45,910 nt of DNA. Origin: Craterilacuibacter sp. RT1T (lineage in GTDB: Bacteria; Pseudomonadota; Gammaproteobacteria; Burkholderiales; Chromobacteriaceae). The stretch is taken from positions 1 through 45,910 of the forward strand of contig NZ_JAMFLI010000015.1 of assembly GCF_023502145.1 (NCBI RefSeq). The letters run 5' to 3'. How positions within the stretch are numbered: the stretch's first letter is position 1; each line of letters opens with the position of its first letter. The translations under genes and the position numbers were made by a program. Positions 1-8,696 of the stretch are shown in pieces. The notes beneath the pieces were generated by a model that was not told where the DNA came from, made no database searches, and saw only the letters and a list, made by a program, of their open reading frames with translations.

Positions 1-4
1 TTTC

Positions 5-59
5 CAAGCCAAATTTGTATATAACAGATCAGTTTAATGTTACGTCATAATTTGGCTTG
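5..59. repeat. 11-bp inverted repeat upstream of the GntR gene
   Basis: CAAGCCAAATT (5-15) is the exact reverse complement of AATTTGGCTTG (49-59), with a 33-nt loop. It may be an upstream gene's weak terminator, which lacks a T-run here, or an operator for the GntR regulator that follows. The left arm overlaps a TTGTATATAAC site described in the findings. Confidence 0.45.
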
Positions 60-130
60 TCACTTAGAGCAACAACCGTATAATCGTATGTAATATGCAG
101 GTATGTGATAGCCCACCAGCCGGACAAATT

Positions 131-808
131 ATGACCACTTTGCAGCCGATCAAGCGTCAGACATTGACTAGTGCCGTTACCGAGTCCTTGCGCAAGCGCA
201 TTCTTTTGGGTGAGTTTGCTGATGGCCAACAATTGAGGCAGGAAGCCTTATCCAATGAGTACGGGGTTAGCCGTGTACCGGTGCGTGAGGCTTTACGCCA
301 GTTGGAGGCTGAAGGCTTAATTCAGATTATCGACCACAAGGGCGCTCTGGTTTCCAAACTGTCGTTTGAGGATGTGCAGGAGTTGCTGGAAATTCGTGCC
401 ATGCTGGAAAGCAGTGTGCTGATGGCTTCCATTCCGCGCCAGACTCGGGAGGATCTGGATTTGGCCGAGCAGACGCTAAAGGAGTTTGAGTTGGCGCTTG
501 CCGAGCACGATGTCAAACAGTGGGGTGAGCTGAATTCACGCTTCCATCTTGCCCTGTATCGTTCGGCTGACCGGCCCAATACCTTGTCGCTGATTGAGTC
601 ATTGCATAATAAAACGGATCGCTACACCCGGATGCAGATTCTGTTTACCCATACGATGGAGCAAGCGCATGCCGAGCATACCCGCTTGCTGCAGCTGTGC
701 CGCAGCGGTGCGGCAAAAGAGGCCGGCGAATTTGTTCACTTCCATATTTTGTCTGCCGGCCGTGCCTTGGAAGCATATCTGAAAGGGCAAACTGCCGTCG
801 CAGCATAA
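131..808 (+). CDS. GntR-family transcriptional regulator, FCD (FadR-like) subfamily
   Basis: A DNA-binding, ligand-responsive regulator of about 225 residues. The N-terminal winged helix covers roughly residues 8-75, with the GntR signature YGVSRVPVREALRQLEAEGL. The rest is an all-helical FCD effector domain with the usual His positions (SRFHLAL, AEHTRL, FVHFHI), which bind a metal or a carboxylate ligand in this family. An in-frame ATG at 95 would add 12 residues, but 131 fits the family's normal N-terminus and leaves the AT-rich candidate operator upstream. It converges on the binding-protein gene at 822-2027 with only 13 nt between stop codons. It probably controls nearby uptake or sensing genes; the ligand is unknown. 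Confidence 0.9.
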   Translation: MTTLQPIKRQTLTSAVTESLRKRILLGEFADGQQLRQEALSNEYGVSRVPVREALRQLEAEGLIQIIDHKGALVSKLSFEDVQELLEIRAMLESSVLMASIPRQTREDLDLAEQTLKEFELALAEHDVKQWGELNSRFHLALYRSADRPNTLSLIESLHNKTDRYTRMQILFTHTMEQAHAEHTRLLQLCRSGAAKEAGEFVHFHILSAGRALEAYLKGQTAVAA

Positions 809-821
809 TGCCAGCTACGGC

Positions 822-2027
822 TCAAGGCATGGCAGGCGCTGGCTTGGGCAGGGCACGCATGCGGTCTTGCGGATGAGCAAAGGTCACGCGGCCAATCCGG
901 ACGATGCCTATTAGCGGGACGCTATCGTCGATGGCCTCATGGTCATGGCGGGAGTAGGGGCGTTCATAGCGCGCGATCACGCCTTCTACAGGGTTTCTCA
1001 AGCCTTCCAGCGCCTGTACCAGTTTGACACCGCCTTCGCCTTGGCTCTCTCGCAGGCCTTGTGCCAGCAATAACATCCCATCGTAACCTTGTGCCACTGC
1101 GGATGGCGAGCGCATACGCTTGGTGTGAAAGCGTTGATAAAAGCGCTTGGCAAAGGCTTGCTGGCGGATTTCATGACTGTTTTCGATAAATGTTTGCACC
1201 ATGCGGGTGCCTTCGGCATTTGGCCCCGCCTGATCGATGAAGTTGCTCATGGATAAGGTCCAGCTACCCATAATAGGGACGTGCCAGCCCATTTTCTTCA
1301 TGCCGTTGGCAATAGCTGCCAGCGGGGAGCCTATGCCATAGGTGAGCAGCGTTTCGGCACCGGCCTCGCGACTGCGCATTAGTGCCAGATTAAGGTCTCG
1401 TTCGTTTTGGCCGAAGTTTTCTATATTAACCGGCTTTAATCCGCGCCGGGCCAATGCCTTGAGTAACTGGGCTTGGCCGTTACGTCCGTAGGGCGTGGTA
1501 TCGGCAAAAATAGCCACCCGCCTGAGTCCATCACGGCGTACGGCTTCCTGCACAATCAGTTCTGCCTGCGTGTCGTCCGGAGCGGAAACGCGAAAAATAT
1601 AATGAACCGGCGCTTGCTGATGGCGCTGCAAAATTTCGGGAGCGGTGGCGATGGTCACCATGACCGGCATGCGGGCCTGCTGGTAGATTCCTATGCTGGC
1701 AAGCACAACCGGTGTATTGACGAAGCCGATTACAGCATCCAGTTTTTGCTTGCTGGTAAATTCGTGTGCGATGCGAATGCCCCGTTCGTTCTGGCTGGCA
1801 TCATCACGCTCGACCAGTTGCAGCATTCTGCCGCCAATTCCACCCTGACTATTAATTTCTTCTGTTGCCAGACGAATTCCTGCGCGCATGGATAAACCCA
1901 TGGGCGACGAGTTGCCGGTAAATGCACCAGTGACACCAATGCGCAAAGGGGGCGGAGCGGGGGAGGCCGCTTGTGCGGTGCCGAGCAAGAACGGGAGCAT
2001 GGCAAGGCATGCGCGCACAGTAGGCAT
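822..2027 (-). CDS. LivK-type periplasmic substrate-binding protein (type I fold)
   Basis: A 401-residue periplasmic binding protein of the branched-chain amino-acid/amide (LivK/Leu-Ile-Val-binding) family. A signal peptide of about 20 residues ends near AQAAS. The mature protein begins LRIGVTGAFTGNSSPMG, the usual ligand-loop start of this family, followed by EINSQGGIGGR. No permease or ATPase gene accompanies it, so it is an orphan: it either serves a transporter encoded elsewhere or presents ligand to a sensor. It is transcribed divergently from the histidine kinase at 2173, which makes the second option attractive. Promoter sequences must lie in the 2028-2172 gap, which also carries a TTGTATGTAAA motif shared with the GntR promoter. 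Confidence 0.88.
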   Translation of the reverse strand: MPTVRACLAMLPFLLGTAQAASPAPPPLRIGVTGAFTGNSSPMGLSMRAGIRLATEEINSQGGIGGRMLQLVERDDASQNERGIRIAHEFTSKQKLDAVIGFVNTPVVLASIGIYQQARMPVMVTIATAPEILQRHQQAPVHYIFRVSAPDDTQAELIVQEAVRRDGLRRVAIFADTTPYGRNGQAQLLKALARRGLKPVNIENFGQNERDLNLALMRSREAGAETLLTYGIGSPLAAIANGMKKMGWHVPIMGSWTLSMSNFIDQAGPNAEGTRMVQTFIENSHEIRQQAFAKRFYQRFHTKRMRSPSAVAQGYDGMLLLAQGLRESQGEGGVKLVQALEGLRNPVEGVIARYERPYSRHDHEAIDDSVPLIGIVRIGRVTFAHPQDRMRALPKPAPAMP

Positions 2028-2172
2028 TATGTGTTGCTCTTTAGTGTGTTTTATTTACATACAATAAATCGATAGACCATACGGTTTCAAGTTTAATGAA
2101 TTAAATACAAAAAGCATTGCATGGCTTCACTCGGGTAGACTAGCGTCTTCTTTCGCTATTTTTGCTGTGGCT

Positions 2173-4851
2173 ATGTTTTTGTTGCCCTGGTTTTCCCGTC
2201 AAACAAGTGGCCGCCGCCTGCCCCGCTGGTTGCGGCTGGTGCCCAATACCACCATTGTCTTGTTCTTTCTGATGATGCTGTTGGTGTGGTGGATGCTGGA
2301 TGTGCGCGAAGCCGAGCAGCGTCAGGTCGAACTGGTTCGCGATGTGCAGTGGGCCGAGCAGACGATACAGTTGCGGCTGGAGGATGATGTGAGCCAGTTG
2401 GCCACACTGGTTTACGCCATCACGCATGAGGAGGTCGGGCGCGCCGATTTTGAACGTCAGGCTGCCGAATTGATGGCCAATGCGCCGGAAATCGTTCAGC
2501 TGACCCAATTTGATGCGCAGGGCCATTGGCTGGCCGGCACTGTTTTGCCCGAGCAGTTTTTGCCAAGGTTAAAGGGTAAGGAGCAGACCGGTTTATGGCC
2601 ATCCTTATTGCTTGATGCGCGTCCTGTTTTCAGTCGGCCTTACAAGCTGGGCAACCAAAACTGGGCGTTTGCCTTGTTGTTGCCCATTCAGCGGCAAGAC
2701 CGTTTTGCCGGTGCCGTGATGGCAGTGTTTGATGCGACGGCTTTTGTGCGCCATGTGCCGCCGGCCTGGTTTAGTGAAAAATATCAGCTGGCCTTGCAAG
2801 ACCAATCGGGTGTAACGCTGGCGCGTAGCGCCGCATCTGCGCAGGAGTATGCCCGCTCTGCCGCCCGTTTGATTTTGCCGGGCACCGGCCTGGTTTTGCG
2901 TGCGCATCCCCTGGGGAGCCCTTTTTCTTCCGCCCTGACATTTCAACTGGCCCTGATCGGTGGCTTGGCCTTGTTGACACTGATCAGCCTGATTCTGTTG
3001 TCGCGCCATATCGGGCGCCGGATAGAGGCTGAGGATGACCGCAATATGGTTTATCAGATGTCTCAGGAAATGTTGGGGCTGATGCGTGCGGACATGACTT
3101 TGCTGGATGTCAATCCGGCCTTTTCTGCAGCACTGGGCTATAGCCAGGCGCAGCTGGTGGGGACGTCTTTGTTGAGTTATCTGGAGGAGGAGGCGCGCGA
3201 GCCGGGACGTGAGAAATTGTTGCGGATACTGGATGGCTCCGAGCCGGATATTTTGCTTGAAACCGGGCTGCTCGCGGCGGATGGTCGTGTGCGCTGGGTC
3301 TGTTGGGCCATCAGTCCGCTACGGGATCGCGGGCTGCTGTATATGTCTGGTCGTGATCTTAGCCATATCCGCCAGGTGGAGGCGGCCTTAAAGCAGGAGT
3401 CGGCTTATCGCAAGGCGATGGAAGATTCGCTTTCTGCGGGCGTTCGCGCCATCGATCTGGAAGCGCGTATCTTGCATGTCAATCCGGCGTTTTGCCGTAT
3501 TACCGGCTATTCCGCCGAGGAGCTGGTGGGCTGTGTGCCGCCTTACCCTTACTGGCTCTCTGGCGATGAAGGCCGGCATTGTTACGAGACGCTTATTCTG
3601 GCGATGCAGGGGGCTTACAAAGAGGACGGCTACGAACAGGTTTACCGGCGCAAAAATGGCGAATTGTTTTATGGCCATTTATTGATGTCGCCATTGATTG
3701 ATGAGTCCGGCAAACATAACGGCTGGATGGCCGCATTAACCGACGCCAGCGAACAGCAAGAGAGCAGGCAGCGCCTGATGGCTGCGCATGAACGCTTCGT
3801 CACCGTGGTGGAAGGCCTGAATGTGGCGGTGGCGGTGCATGATGCGGCCAGCCACGAACTGTACTTCTCCAACAGGCTGTACGAAGAGGGTATGGCTGGC
3901 GGCTTGGTGCCGGATGCGCCTTGCTGTGATGTCTTTTTATGGCGGCTGATTCAGACGCAGGGCGATTTTGATTTCGAGCTGCAGTTGGGCGCGGAGGGCG
4001 GTGCACGCTGCTTGGCCGTACGCCGGCGTATCGTGCGCTGGGTGAATGGTTGTGATGCCGAAATGATCTTGCTGGATGATATTACGGCCCAGCGTGAAGC
4101 AGAGCAGCGCTATCAGTCTCAGCTGATTCAGATGCAGGCGACCAGCCGTCTGGTGACCATGGGGGAGATGGCCTCCACTTTAGCGCATGAGTTGAATCAG
4201 CCATTGGCTGCGATTGCCAACTATCAGGCCGGCTGTGTGGCCCGTATTCGTCAGGGCAAGAGTTCTCCCGAGGCACTGTTGCCGGTGATGCAGAAGATTA
4301 CCGAGCAGGCGGAGCGCGCCGGCAAGGTAGTGCGCCGTGTGCGCGAGTTCGTCAAACAGAGCGAGCCGGATCGCCGCGCTTGTCTATTGGCCGATATTAT
4401 CGAGGCGACGCTGTCTATTGCCGATATCGAAGCCAGGCGCTTGGGGGCGGTGATTGAACTGCAACTGGCCGACGATCTGCCTGCCGTGTGGGCGGACCCC
4501 ATCCTGATCGAGCAGGTTCTGCTTAATCTGATCAAAAATGGCATCGAAGCCATGCAGCAACTCGAGCGTTCGCAACGCGTGCTGACGATTACGACGCATC
4601 AACTGGATACAAGACAGATCAGGCTGGCCATTCGCGATCGCGGTCATGGTGTGCCCGAGTCGATACGCGGCCAGCTGTTTGATGCTTTTTTTACGACCAA
4701 GCCTGACGGAATGGGAATGGGTCTGAATATTTGCCGCTCCATTATCGAGATGCATCAGGGGCAATTACGGCTGGATGCGGCCAAGGAGGGGGGCAGCGTG
4801 TTTTCTATTACCTTGCCGGTAGCGGAGTCTGTATGTCTGAGCGAAGCATGA
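2173..4851 (+). CDS. Membrane PAS-domain sensor histidine kinase (FixL/DctB-like)
   Basis: A hybrid-free sensor kinase of about 892 residues. There is a membrane segment near residues 25-45, a periplasmic region of about 200 residues, and a second membrane segment near 255-278. Two PAS domains follow (about 290-405 and 415-535) with linker and further PAS-like sequence. The HisKA domain has its phospho-acceptor in AHELNQPLAAIANY (His near 672). The HATPase_c domain shows NLIKNGIEAM, DRGHGVP and GMGMGLNICRSI. A GTG at 2167 could add two residues. The HELNQP H-box is typical of FixL/DctB-class kinases. The gene overlaps the FixJ-type regulator downstream, its likely partner. No haem-binding signature was recognised, so oxygen sensing is not claimed. 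Confidence 0.9.
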   Translation: MFLLPWFSRQTSGRRLPRWLRLVPNTTIVLFFLMMLLVWWMLDVREAEQRQVELVRDVQWAEQTIQLRLEDDVSQLATLVYAITHEEVGRADFERQAAELMANAPEIVQLTQFDAQGHWLAGTVLPEQFLPRLKGKEQTGLWPSLLLDARPVFSRPYKLGNQNWAFALLLPIQRQDRFAGAVMAVFDATAFVRHVPPAWFSEKYQLALQDQSGVTLARSAASAQEYARSAARLILPGTGLVLRAHPLGSPFSSALTFQLALIGGLALLTLISLILLSRHIGRRIEAEDDRNMVYQMSQEMLGLMRADMTLLDVNPAFSAALGYSQAQLVGTSLLSYLEEEAREPGREKLLRILDGSEPDILLETGLLAADGRVRWVCWAISPLRDRGLLYMSGRDLSHIRQVEAALKQESAYRKAMEDSLSAGVRAIDLEARILHVNPAFCRITGYSAEELVGCVPPYPYWLSGDEGRHCYETLILAMQGAYKEDGYEQVYRRKNGELFYGHLLMSPLIDESGKHNGWMAALTDASEQQESRQRLMAAHERFVTVVEGLNVAVAVHDAASHELYFSNRLYEEGMAGGLVPDAPCCDVFLWRLIQTQGDFDFELQLGAEGGARCLAVRRRIVRWVNGCDAEMILLDDITAQREAEQRYQSQLIQMQATSRLVTMGEMASTLAHELNQPLAAIANYQAGCVARIRQGKSSPEALLPVMQKITEQAERAGKVVRRVREFVKQSEPDRRACLLADIIEATLSIADIEARRLGAVIELQLADDLPAVWADPILIEQVLLNLIKNGIEAMQQLERSQRVLTITTHQLDTRQIRLAIRDRGHGVPESIRGQLFDAFFTTKPDGMGMGLNICRSIIEMHQGQLRLDAAKEGGSVFSITLPVAESVCLSEA

Positions 4852-5444
4852 AAATCCATGTAGTAGACGATGATGATGCTTTTCGTGATTCCTTGTTGTG
4901 GCTGCTGGAAAGCCATGACTATCAGGTGGAAGGGCATGATAGCGCCGAGGCTTTCCTGATCGGGCGCACACGCGGGGAAGTGGCCTGTCTGATCGCCGAT
5001 GTCAGGATGCCGGGCATGAATGGCTTGCTGCTATTGGGCGAATTGCAGCAGAGGGGGATTCACTGGCCGGTCATTTTTATGACCGGGCATGGTGATGTGC
5101 CCATGGCGGTACAGGCGCTGAGAAACGGTGCCCATGATTTTCTGGAAAAACCGTTTGACCAGCCTGCGCTGCTGGCTTCGCTGGATAGTGCATTGGCGGT
5201 TGCTCTGGATAGGCAAAGCAAGTTGCTGGCCTATGAGCGGGTCGCCGCGCGTTTGGCGCTGTTGACGCAGCGTGAGCGCGAAGTGCTCGACTTGGTGGTA
5301 CAGGGCAAGATGAACAAGGTGATCGCTGACGACTTGGGCATCAGTATCAAAACAGTAGAGGTTCACCGCGGCAAGATGATGGATAAAATGCGTGCCCGTT
5401 CGGTGGTCGAACTGGTGCAGGCGCTGGTGAGTGTGCAGGAGTAG
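4833..5444 (+). CDS. FixJ/NarL-type response regulator
   Basis: A two-domain regulator of 203 residues. The receiver domain has the acidic pocket VVDDDDAF, phospho-acceptor Asp56 in LIADVRMPG, and Lys in FLEKPFDQ. A LuxR-type HTH follows (LTQREREVLDLVVQGKMNKV, then GISIKTVEVHRGKMMDKM). It overlaps the 3' end of the kinase gene by 19 nt, or by an ATGA overlap if the in-frame ATG at 4848 is used, so translation is probably coupled and the two form a phosphorelay pair. Its target promoters are unknown; the divergent binding-protein gene and the kinase gene itself are the obvious candidates. Confidence 0.92.
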   Translation: MSERSMKIHVVDDDDAFRDSLLWLLESHDYQVEGHDSAEAFLIGRTRGEVACLIADVRMPGMNGLLLLGELQQRGIHWPVIFMTGHGDVPMAVQALRNGAHDFLEKPFDQPALLASLDSALAVALDRQSKLLAYERVAARLALLTQREREVLDLVVQGKMNKVIADDLGISIKTVEVHRGKMMDKMRARSVVELVQALVSVQE

Positions 5445-5470
5445 TGCGTTAAAACATGGCCGGTGCAAAT

Positions 5471-5497
5471 TAAAGCATCCTGTTTCTTTGCCGATAA
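5471..5497 (+). promoter_or_regulatory. Sigma-28 (FliA) promoter for flgP-flgT
   Basis: TAAAGCAT (5471-5478), an 11-nt spacer and GCCGATAA (5490-5497). The -10 block is an exact match to the FliA consensus, the spacer is exact, and the -35 keeps the essential TAAAG. It lies 37 nt upstream of the flgP start codon and marks the two ring genes as late flagellar genes. Confidence 0.85.
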
Positions 5498-5533
5498 AGT
5501 AACATCTCTTGAAAATAATCGTGGGTATGCATA

Positions 5534-6253
5534 ATGAGCATTTTCAAACCGAGTGCGGCGGTATTTTTGCTGCTTTCCTGTGCCGCGTGCGCTTCTCCGG
5601 CTAAAACCACTGCGGCGACGCCAGCGGGCTGGATGGTGGTGGCCGATGTGCCGGCGGCAACCGGGCGTATCGCGAATGCGCCGACCATGGGGCAAGGTGG
5701 TGTGGTGCTGGGTAGCGGCTACTCCGGTCCCGGGCAGGATCCTAAAGTCATCGTGCAGGAAAAAATCGTCGTCAAGCAGGCACCGGCACCACTTTATGAT
5801 GCGCTGCGGGTGCGTGTCGTCGGCTATGGCGCGCCGCCCGTGACGCGTTCGGTATCGTCTGTTCAGCAGCGTTTGCTGGCCAAACGCGCGTCGCAGCTGG
5901 ATGCTTACCGTAATATTGCCGAGCAGGTGCAGGGCTTTCGTTTGACCGGCAGCAGTGCGGTGTCGAACTTGGTCGCGGTCAATGATATTTTCCGCGTGTA
6001 TGTGGATGCTTATCTGCGTGGTGTGCGCGTGATTTCAACGACGCTCAAGCCGGATGGCAGTGCCGAAACCGTCGCGGAGATCGTGCTGGACGAAGCATTC
6101 TACCAAGCCTATCGCACGGCCTTGGCGGGGCAGTCGCAGCAGGTGCAGCGCGCAGCCGAAGCGATGCCGCATGGCCCTGTGCCGGCTAAGTTGTCCAGTG
6201 CCTGCAGCGGCAAGAGCTGCACCTGGGACAATAATTTCTATATGGCGCAATAA
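5534..6253 (+). CDS. flgP: LPP20-family lipoprotein, FlgP-like outer-membrane flagellar ring protein
   Basis: A 239-residue lipoprotein. The signal peptide ends in LLLSCAAC, with Cys16 (LLSC) the better lipidation site and Cys19 possible. The central part (QRLLAKRASQLDAYRNIAEQ, then VNDIFRVYVDAYLRGVRV) is characteristic of the LPP20/FlgP family. In Vibrio and Campylobacter these proteins build rings around the outer-membrane end of the flagellar motor. The gene overlaps flgT (TAATG) and sits behind a sigma-28 promoter, which supports a flagellar role. It is longer than the roughly 140-residue Vibrio FlgP because of an extra Gly/Pro-rich stretch after the lipobox. flgO is not present in this window. 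Confidence 0.82.
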   Translation: MSIFKPSAAVFLLLSCAACASPAKTTAATPAGWMVVADVPAATGRIANAPTMGQGGVVLGSGYSGPGQDPKVIVQEKIVVKQAPAPLYDALRVRVVGYGAPPVTRSVSSVQQRLLAKRASQLDAYRNIAEQVQGFRLTGSSAVSNLVAVNDIFRVYVDAYLRGVRVISTTLKPDGSAETVAEIVLDEAFYQAYRTALAGQSQQVQRAAEAMPHGPVPAKLSSACSGKSCTWDNNFYMAQ

Positions 6254-7551
6254 TGCGTGCTCGCCCGCGCTTTCTTGCCCTGTTGCTTGCCCTGTTGCTC
6301 GGGGTGAGCGGGGCTCGTGCCGAAGTTTATCAGGCAGAAGGCATGGCTTCGCTGGAGGGCGGGCGCACGGCTGCCCGCGAGCAGGCGATTGATGATGCGC
6401 TGGCGCAGATTGCCGTGTCACACCGCGGGCGCTTAGTTGGCGTGAGCGAGTGGGGGCCTGAGGGATTGGCGGAGTCTTCATTGCTGGGGCCACGGCGGGT
6501 GCCGGGGCGTATGAGTGTGATTTCCGAGCGTGAAGGCGAGCAGTTGCTGTATGTGACAGTGAGTCTGGACACCGGGCAAACCGCATCGGGGGAGGCTCCA
6601 CCGGTGGCTAGGGTAGAGGTGCAAACCGCTCAAGATGGCTGTGCCGGCACCAGCCTGCCGCCGGGGCGCTTTCTAAAGCGCCGGGCGCTGACCAGCTTTT
6701 TTGCACTAAAGCATCCGCAGCAAAGTAGCGGGCTAGGTGAAGTTTCGTACTGGCTGCCCGGCGAGCTGGCGCGCCGATTGTCGCTGCAAAACAATGTGAG
6801 TGCCATGGACGGGGGGCGCTACACGCTGTTTGCCCCCGGGGTGCTGGATGAACCCTTATCCGGGCAAGATAGCGCCCGCGAGCTGGGCGCGCGTGAAGGC
6901 GCGCAGTTTATTGTGGCAGGCCAGGTGGTGGAGAGCCGGATCAGCCGTCAGGCGCCGCGGCTCTCTTTATTCGGTTCTGCCGATAGTACGCAAGCCAGTC
7001 TCGCCTATAACGGCCCGTTTGCCGGATTTTTGGGCGCCTCGGTGCGTGTTGCGCCGGTGGCGCGCGAGTTTGCCATGGATGTGTGGCTGTATGACGCGTT
7101 TACCGGTGCTTTGCTTGCGCGCGAGCGTTTAAGTGGAGAGGCGAGTGGTGATGTCGCGCCGTCTTCAGCGCGCAGCCTGACGCCTTATGCGCTGGCCGAC
7201 AGCGATTATGGCCGCATGATTGATGGTCTGATTGATCAGGCTGTGCAGCGTTTGTCGGTCAATATGGGCTGTTTGCCGTTTACCACGCGCGTGGTGCGCG
7301 CAGAGGGCGGCAAGGTCTATCTGGGTGCAGGAGCGGTGGATGGTCTGGCCGTGGGCGACCGTTTGCTGGTTTACCGTCAGCAGCCGGATACGCAGATCCG
7401 TTCGGCCGCAGGCGAGGCTTTGGGGGTGCCTGAGGTTTTGCTGGGTGATATTTCCATTACCCAAGTGCAGCCCCGTATGTCCCTGGGCATCATGAATGGC
7501 GGTCGACAGGCGCAAACCGGCGATCTGGCACGCTTTCCGCGACGGCTTTAA
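6253..7551 (+). CDS. flgT: Flagellar assembly protein T (H-ring component)
   Basis: A secreted periplasmic protein of 432 residues, with signal peptide cleavage likely after ARA (about residue 23). The N-terminal part, beginning EVYQAEGMASLEGGRTAARE, matches the FlgT N domain. The middle resembles the TolB-like FlgT_M domain (ARELGAREGAQFIVAGQVVE). The C-terminal beta-rich part (VYLGAGAVDGLAVGDRLLVY) fits FlgT_C. In Vibrio, FlgT forms the H ring that stabilises the motor in the outer membrane and helps recruit the T ring. The start overlaps the flgP stop, so the two are co-translated. No MotX/MotY genes are present nearby. Confidence 0.82.
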   Translation: MRARPRFLALLLALLLGVSGARAEVYQAEGMASLEGGRTAAREQAIDDALAQIAVSHRGRLVGVSEWGPEGLAESSLLGPRRVPGRMSVISEREGEQLLYVTVSLDTGQTASGEAPPVARVEVQTAQDGCAGTSLPPGRFLKRRALTSFFALKHPQQSSGLGEVSYWLPGELARRLSLQNNVSAMDGGRYTLFAPGVLDEPLSGQDSARELGAREGAQFIVAGQVVESRISRQAPRLSLFGSADSTQASLAYNGPFAGFLGASVRVAPVAREFAMDVWLYDAFTGALLARERLSGEASGDVAPSSARSLTPYALADSDYGRMIDGLIDQAVQRLSVNMGCLPFTTRVVRAEGGKVYLGAGAVDGLAVGDRLLVYRQQPDTQIRSAAGEALGVPEVLLGDISITQVQPRMSLGIMNGGRQAQTGDLARFPRRL

Positions 7552-7590
7552 CCGGATTTAAAGCAAGGTAAAATATTACAGCTTGGTGTT

Positions 7591-7609
7591 GATAATTATT
7601 ATCATTCAC
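7591..7609 (+). promoter_or_regulatory. Fur box upstream of the ferric-iron binding protein gene
   Basis: GATAATTATTATCATTCAC matches the 19-bp E. coli Fur consensus at 15 positions, and a further TTATTATC follows at 7611-7618, as in extended Fur sites. It lies 44 nt before the start codon at 7653, in the right place to repress when iron is plentiful. Confidence 0.85.
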
Positions 7610-7652
7610 ATTATTATCTCTGCATCACAACCAAGTCGTGCAGGAGAGTAGC

Positions 7653-8645
7653 TTGAACAAGATGCTGATGATGGGTGCCGTATTGGCATCGCTGTCTACA
7701 TGGTCGCTGGCGGAAGAGCTGGTGGTATATGGTGCCCGTGGCGAGCAGCTGGTCAAGCCGCTATTTGATGCCTACCAGAAGGAAACCGGCGTCAATATCC
7801 GTTATGTGATGGACAAGGAAGGCCCGCTGATGGAACGGCTCAAGGCCGAGGGTAGCAACTCGCCGGCCGATATTCTGCTGACGGTAGATGCCGGTAACTT
7901 GTGGCAGGCATCGCAGATGGGCTTGCTCAAGCCTTATGCGTCCAAGACGATAGACGCCAACGTGCCTGCCCACCTGCGCGACCCGAAAAAAGAATGGACT
8001 GGCCTGTCTATTCGCGCCCGCACCATTTTCTACAATACGCAGAAGGTCAAGCCGGCACAATTGTCCAGCTATGAAGATCTGGCCGATCCGAAGTGGAAGG
8101 GCAAGCTGTGCCTGCGCACTTCCAAAAAGGTGTACAACCAGTCGCTGGTCGCCATGATGCTGGCCGAAAACGGCAAAGTAGCCACCGAGAAAACAGTTAA
8201 GGGCTGGGTGAATAATCTGGCGACCGATGTGTTCCCGGATGACACCAAAATGCTGGAAGCGATTGCGGCTGGCCAGTGTGATGTGGGTATTGCCAACACC
8301 TATTACTACGGCCGCCTGATGGAAAAGAGCCCGAACCTGCCATTGGGCGTGTTCTGGGCGAACCAAAAAGCCCGTGGTACGCATGTGAATATTTCGGGTG
8401 CCGGCCTGACGCGCTACACCAAGAAAGAACAGGCGGCGACCCGTTTGCTGGAGTGGCTGTCCTCGGATAAGGCGCAGAATATGTTTGCCGACGTGAATAT
8501 GGAGTTCCCGGTGAACCCCAAGGTCAAGCCGGATGCCAAGGTGGCGGCATGGGGGCCGTTCAAGCAGAACGTGATCAATGTCTCCAACGCCGGTAGCCGC
8601 CAGACCGAAGCGGTGATGTTGATGGATCGTGCTGGCTATCGCTAA
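7653..8645 (+). CDS. fbpA: Ferric-iron ABC transporter, periplasmic binding protein (FbpA/FutA family)
   Basis: The iron-binding component of a FbpABC-type importer. The start is a TTG at 7653, chosen because GGAG (7643-7646) is correctly spaced and the product then begins with a clean signal peptide (MNKMLMMGAVLASLSTWSLA). A GTG at 7638 and an ATG at 7662 are in frame but less well placed. The mature part begins EELVVYGARGEQ, and the YYY in IANTYYYGRL corresponds to the iron-coordinating tyrosines of this family. The gene is controlled by the upstream Fur box. An 11-bp hairpin separates it from the permease gene, as expected if binding protein is made in excess. Confidence 0.92.
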   Translation: MNKMLMMGAVLASLSTWSLAEELVVYGARGEQLVKPLFDAYQKETGVNIRYVMDKEGPLMERLKAEGSNSPADILLTVDAGNLWQASQMGLLKPYASKTIDANVPAHLRDPKKEWTGLSIRARTIFYNTQKVKPAQLSSYEDLADPKWKGKLCLRTSKKVYNQSLVAMMLAENGKVATEKTVKGWVNNLATDVFPDDTKMLEAIAAGQCDVGIANTYYYGRLMEKSPNLPLGVFWANQKARGTHVNISGAGLTRYTKKEQAATRLLEWLSSDKAQNMFADVNMEFPVNPKVKPDAKVAAWGPFKQNVINVSNAGSRQTEAVMLMDRAGYR

Positions 8646-8662
8646 GCCGTTTAGCCGTGACT

Positions 8663-8696
8663 GACAAAAGCCGGGCCGCAAGGTTCGGCTTTTGTC
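8663..8696 (+). terminator. Intra-operon hairpin (partial terminator) between fbpA and fbpB
   Basis: GACAAAAGCCG (8663-8673) and CGGCTTTTGTC (8686-8696) form a perfect 11-bp stem with a 12-nt loop. There is no long T-run after it, only TTTTGTC within the arm. It probably attenuates transcription or stabilises the 3' end of the fbpA message. Confidence 0.7.
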
